6,334 nt of DNA, taken from the NCBI GenBank assembly GCA_964453035.1, contig CAYVOX010000165.1, positions 1 through 6,334 on the forward strand. Reading direction: 5' to 3'. The number at the start of each line of letters is the position of its first letter. Position 1 is the first letter of the stretch. Source of the DNA: CAYVOX01 sp964453035 (GTDB lineage: Bacteria; Chloroflexota; Anaerolineae; Anaerolineales; Anaerolineaceae). The position numbers and the translations under genes were made by a program. This document shows positions 6,212-6,334 of this stretch, in pieces. The notes beneath the pieces were generated by a model, which ran no database searches, was not told the DNA's origin, and saw only the letters and a list, made by a program, of their open reading frames with translations.

Positions 6212-6334
6212 GGTGACGGCTTTTGTGCTGCGCCGGGCGGACCGGGCAGCGCAGGTGCTGCTCATCCAGCACCCGCACGCCGGATTCCAGTTCCCCGCCG
6301 GGACAGTGGAGCCGGGTGAAGCCCCTGAGGCAGC
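6192..6334 (+). CDS. Nudix hydrolase, N-terminal part (runs off the window)
   Basis: Forty-seven codons are visible. The N-terminal strand (KVTAFVLRR) leads to QVLLIQHPHAGFQFPAGTVE, and the Nudix box opens with G-x5-E as GTVEPGE followed by APEAA. The catalytic REUXEE part lies beyond the window edge. Nudix enzymes hydrolyse nucleoside diphosphates linked to another moiety; the substrate cannot be told from this fragment. The ATG at 6192-6194 overlaps the yacP-like gene by 20 bases in the +1 frame. A GTG at 6213-6215 (codon 8), just after the upstream TAA, is an equally possible start, as neither has a clear Shine-Dalgarno. Re-initiation by ribosomes finishing the upstream gene is likely in either case. 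Confidence 0.85.
   Translation, partial: MTTSLNKVTAFVLRRADRAAQVLLIQHPHAGFQFPAGTVEPGEAPEA

Noticed and set aside
5552..6265. 237-codon open frame on the minus strand across the divergent promoter
   Set aside because: It runs antisense to the yacP-like gene and through the shared intergenic region. The translation has no recognisable domain, and a real lamin-tail gene occupies another frame at its end.

Overview
This 6.3 kb window is GC-rich bacterial chromosome. It holds a tightly packed minus-strand gene cluster that fills about 90% of the window, and a divergent plus-strand pair at the right edge. The combination of a Pro/Thr-rich-linker lamin-tail membrane protein, a WD40 lipoprotein with a similar linker, and the dnaX-ybaB-recR trio resembles Anaerolineae-type Chloroflexota. 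That assignment is inference from style and gene content, not from a phylogenetic marker search. I see no tRNA, rRNA, CRISPR array, insertion sequence or integrase. TGA is the stop codon of four intact genes, so the standard bacterial code applies.

Layout in minus-strand transcription order (right to left): a lamin-tail-domain protein with one N-terminal membrane anchor (5164-5688), a DUF1992/DnaJ-homologue protein (4751-5164), dnaX (clamp-loader gamma/tau, 3084-4745), ybaB/ebfC (nucleoid-associated protein, 2695-3033), recR (2080-2688), and a WD40 beta-propeller gene (1-2049) with an N-terminal lipoprotein signal. The first three genes overlap or abut at stop/start junctions. The ybaB-recR gap is 6 bp, the recR-WD40 gap is 30 bp, and the only larger gap is 50 bp between dnaX and ybaB. 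The set therefore looks like one polycistronic unit. Its core, dnaX-ybaB-recR, is a widely conserved replication/recombination-repair trio.

On the plus strand, a YacP/Rae1-like NYN-domain RNase gene (5732-6211) overlaps the start of a Nudix hydrolase gene that runs off the window. The two transcription directions share a very short control region: 28 bp between the outermost start codons, or 43 bp if the preferred lamin-tail start is used. It contains a recognisable sigma-70-like promoter for the yacP-like gene, placed so close to its ATG that the mRNA would be leaderless or nearly so.

Most of the window is housekeeping. The most notable anomaly is in the WD40 lipoprotein gene. The lipoprotein signal and the propeller lie in the same reading frame but are separated by a single in-frame TGA (1864-1866), and 7 bases further downstream in the coding strand is a 13-base C homopolymer (1844-1856 as G on the plus strand). 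This could be a sequencing or assembly error, a recent nonsense mutation, or a contingency-type locus. The sequence alone cannot decide. No gene-free stretch longer than 300 bases exists in the window.
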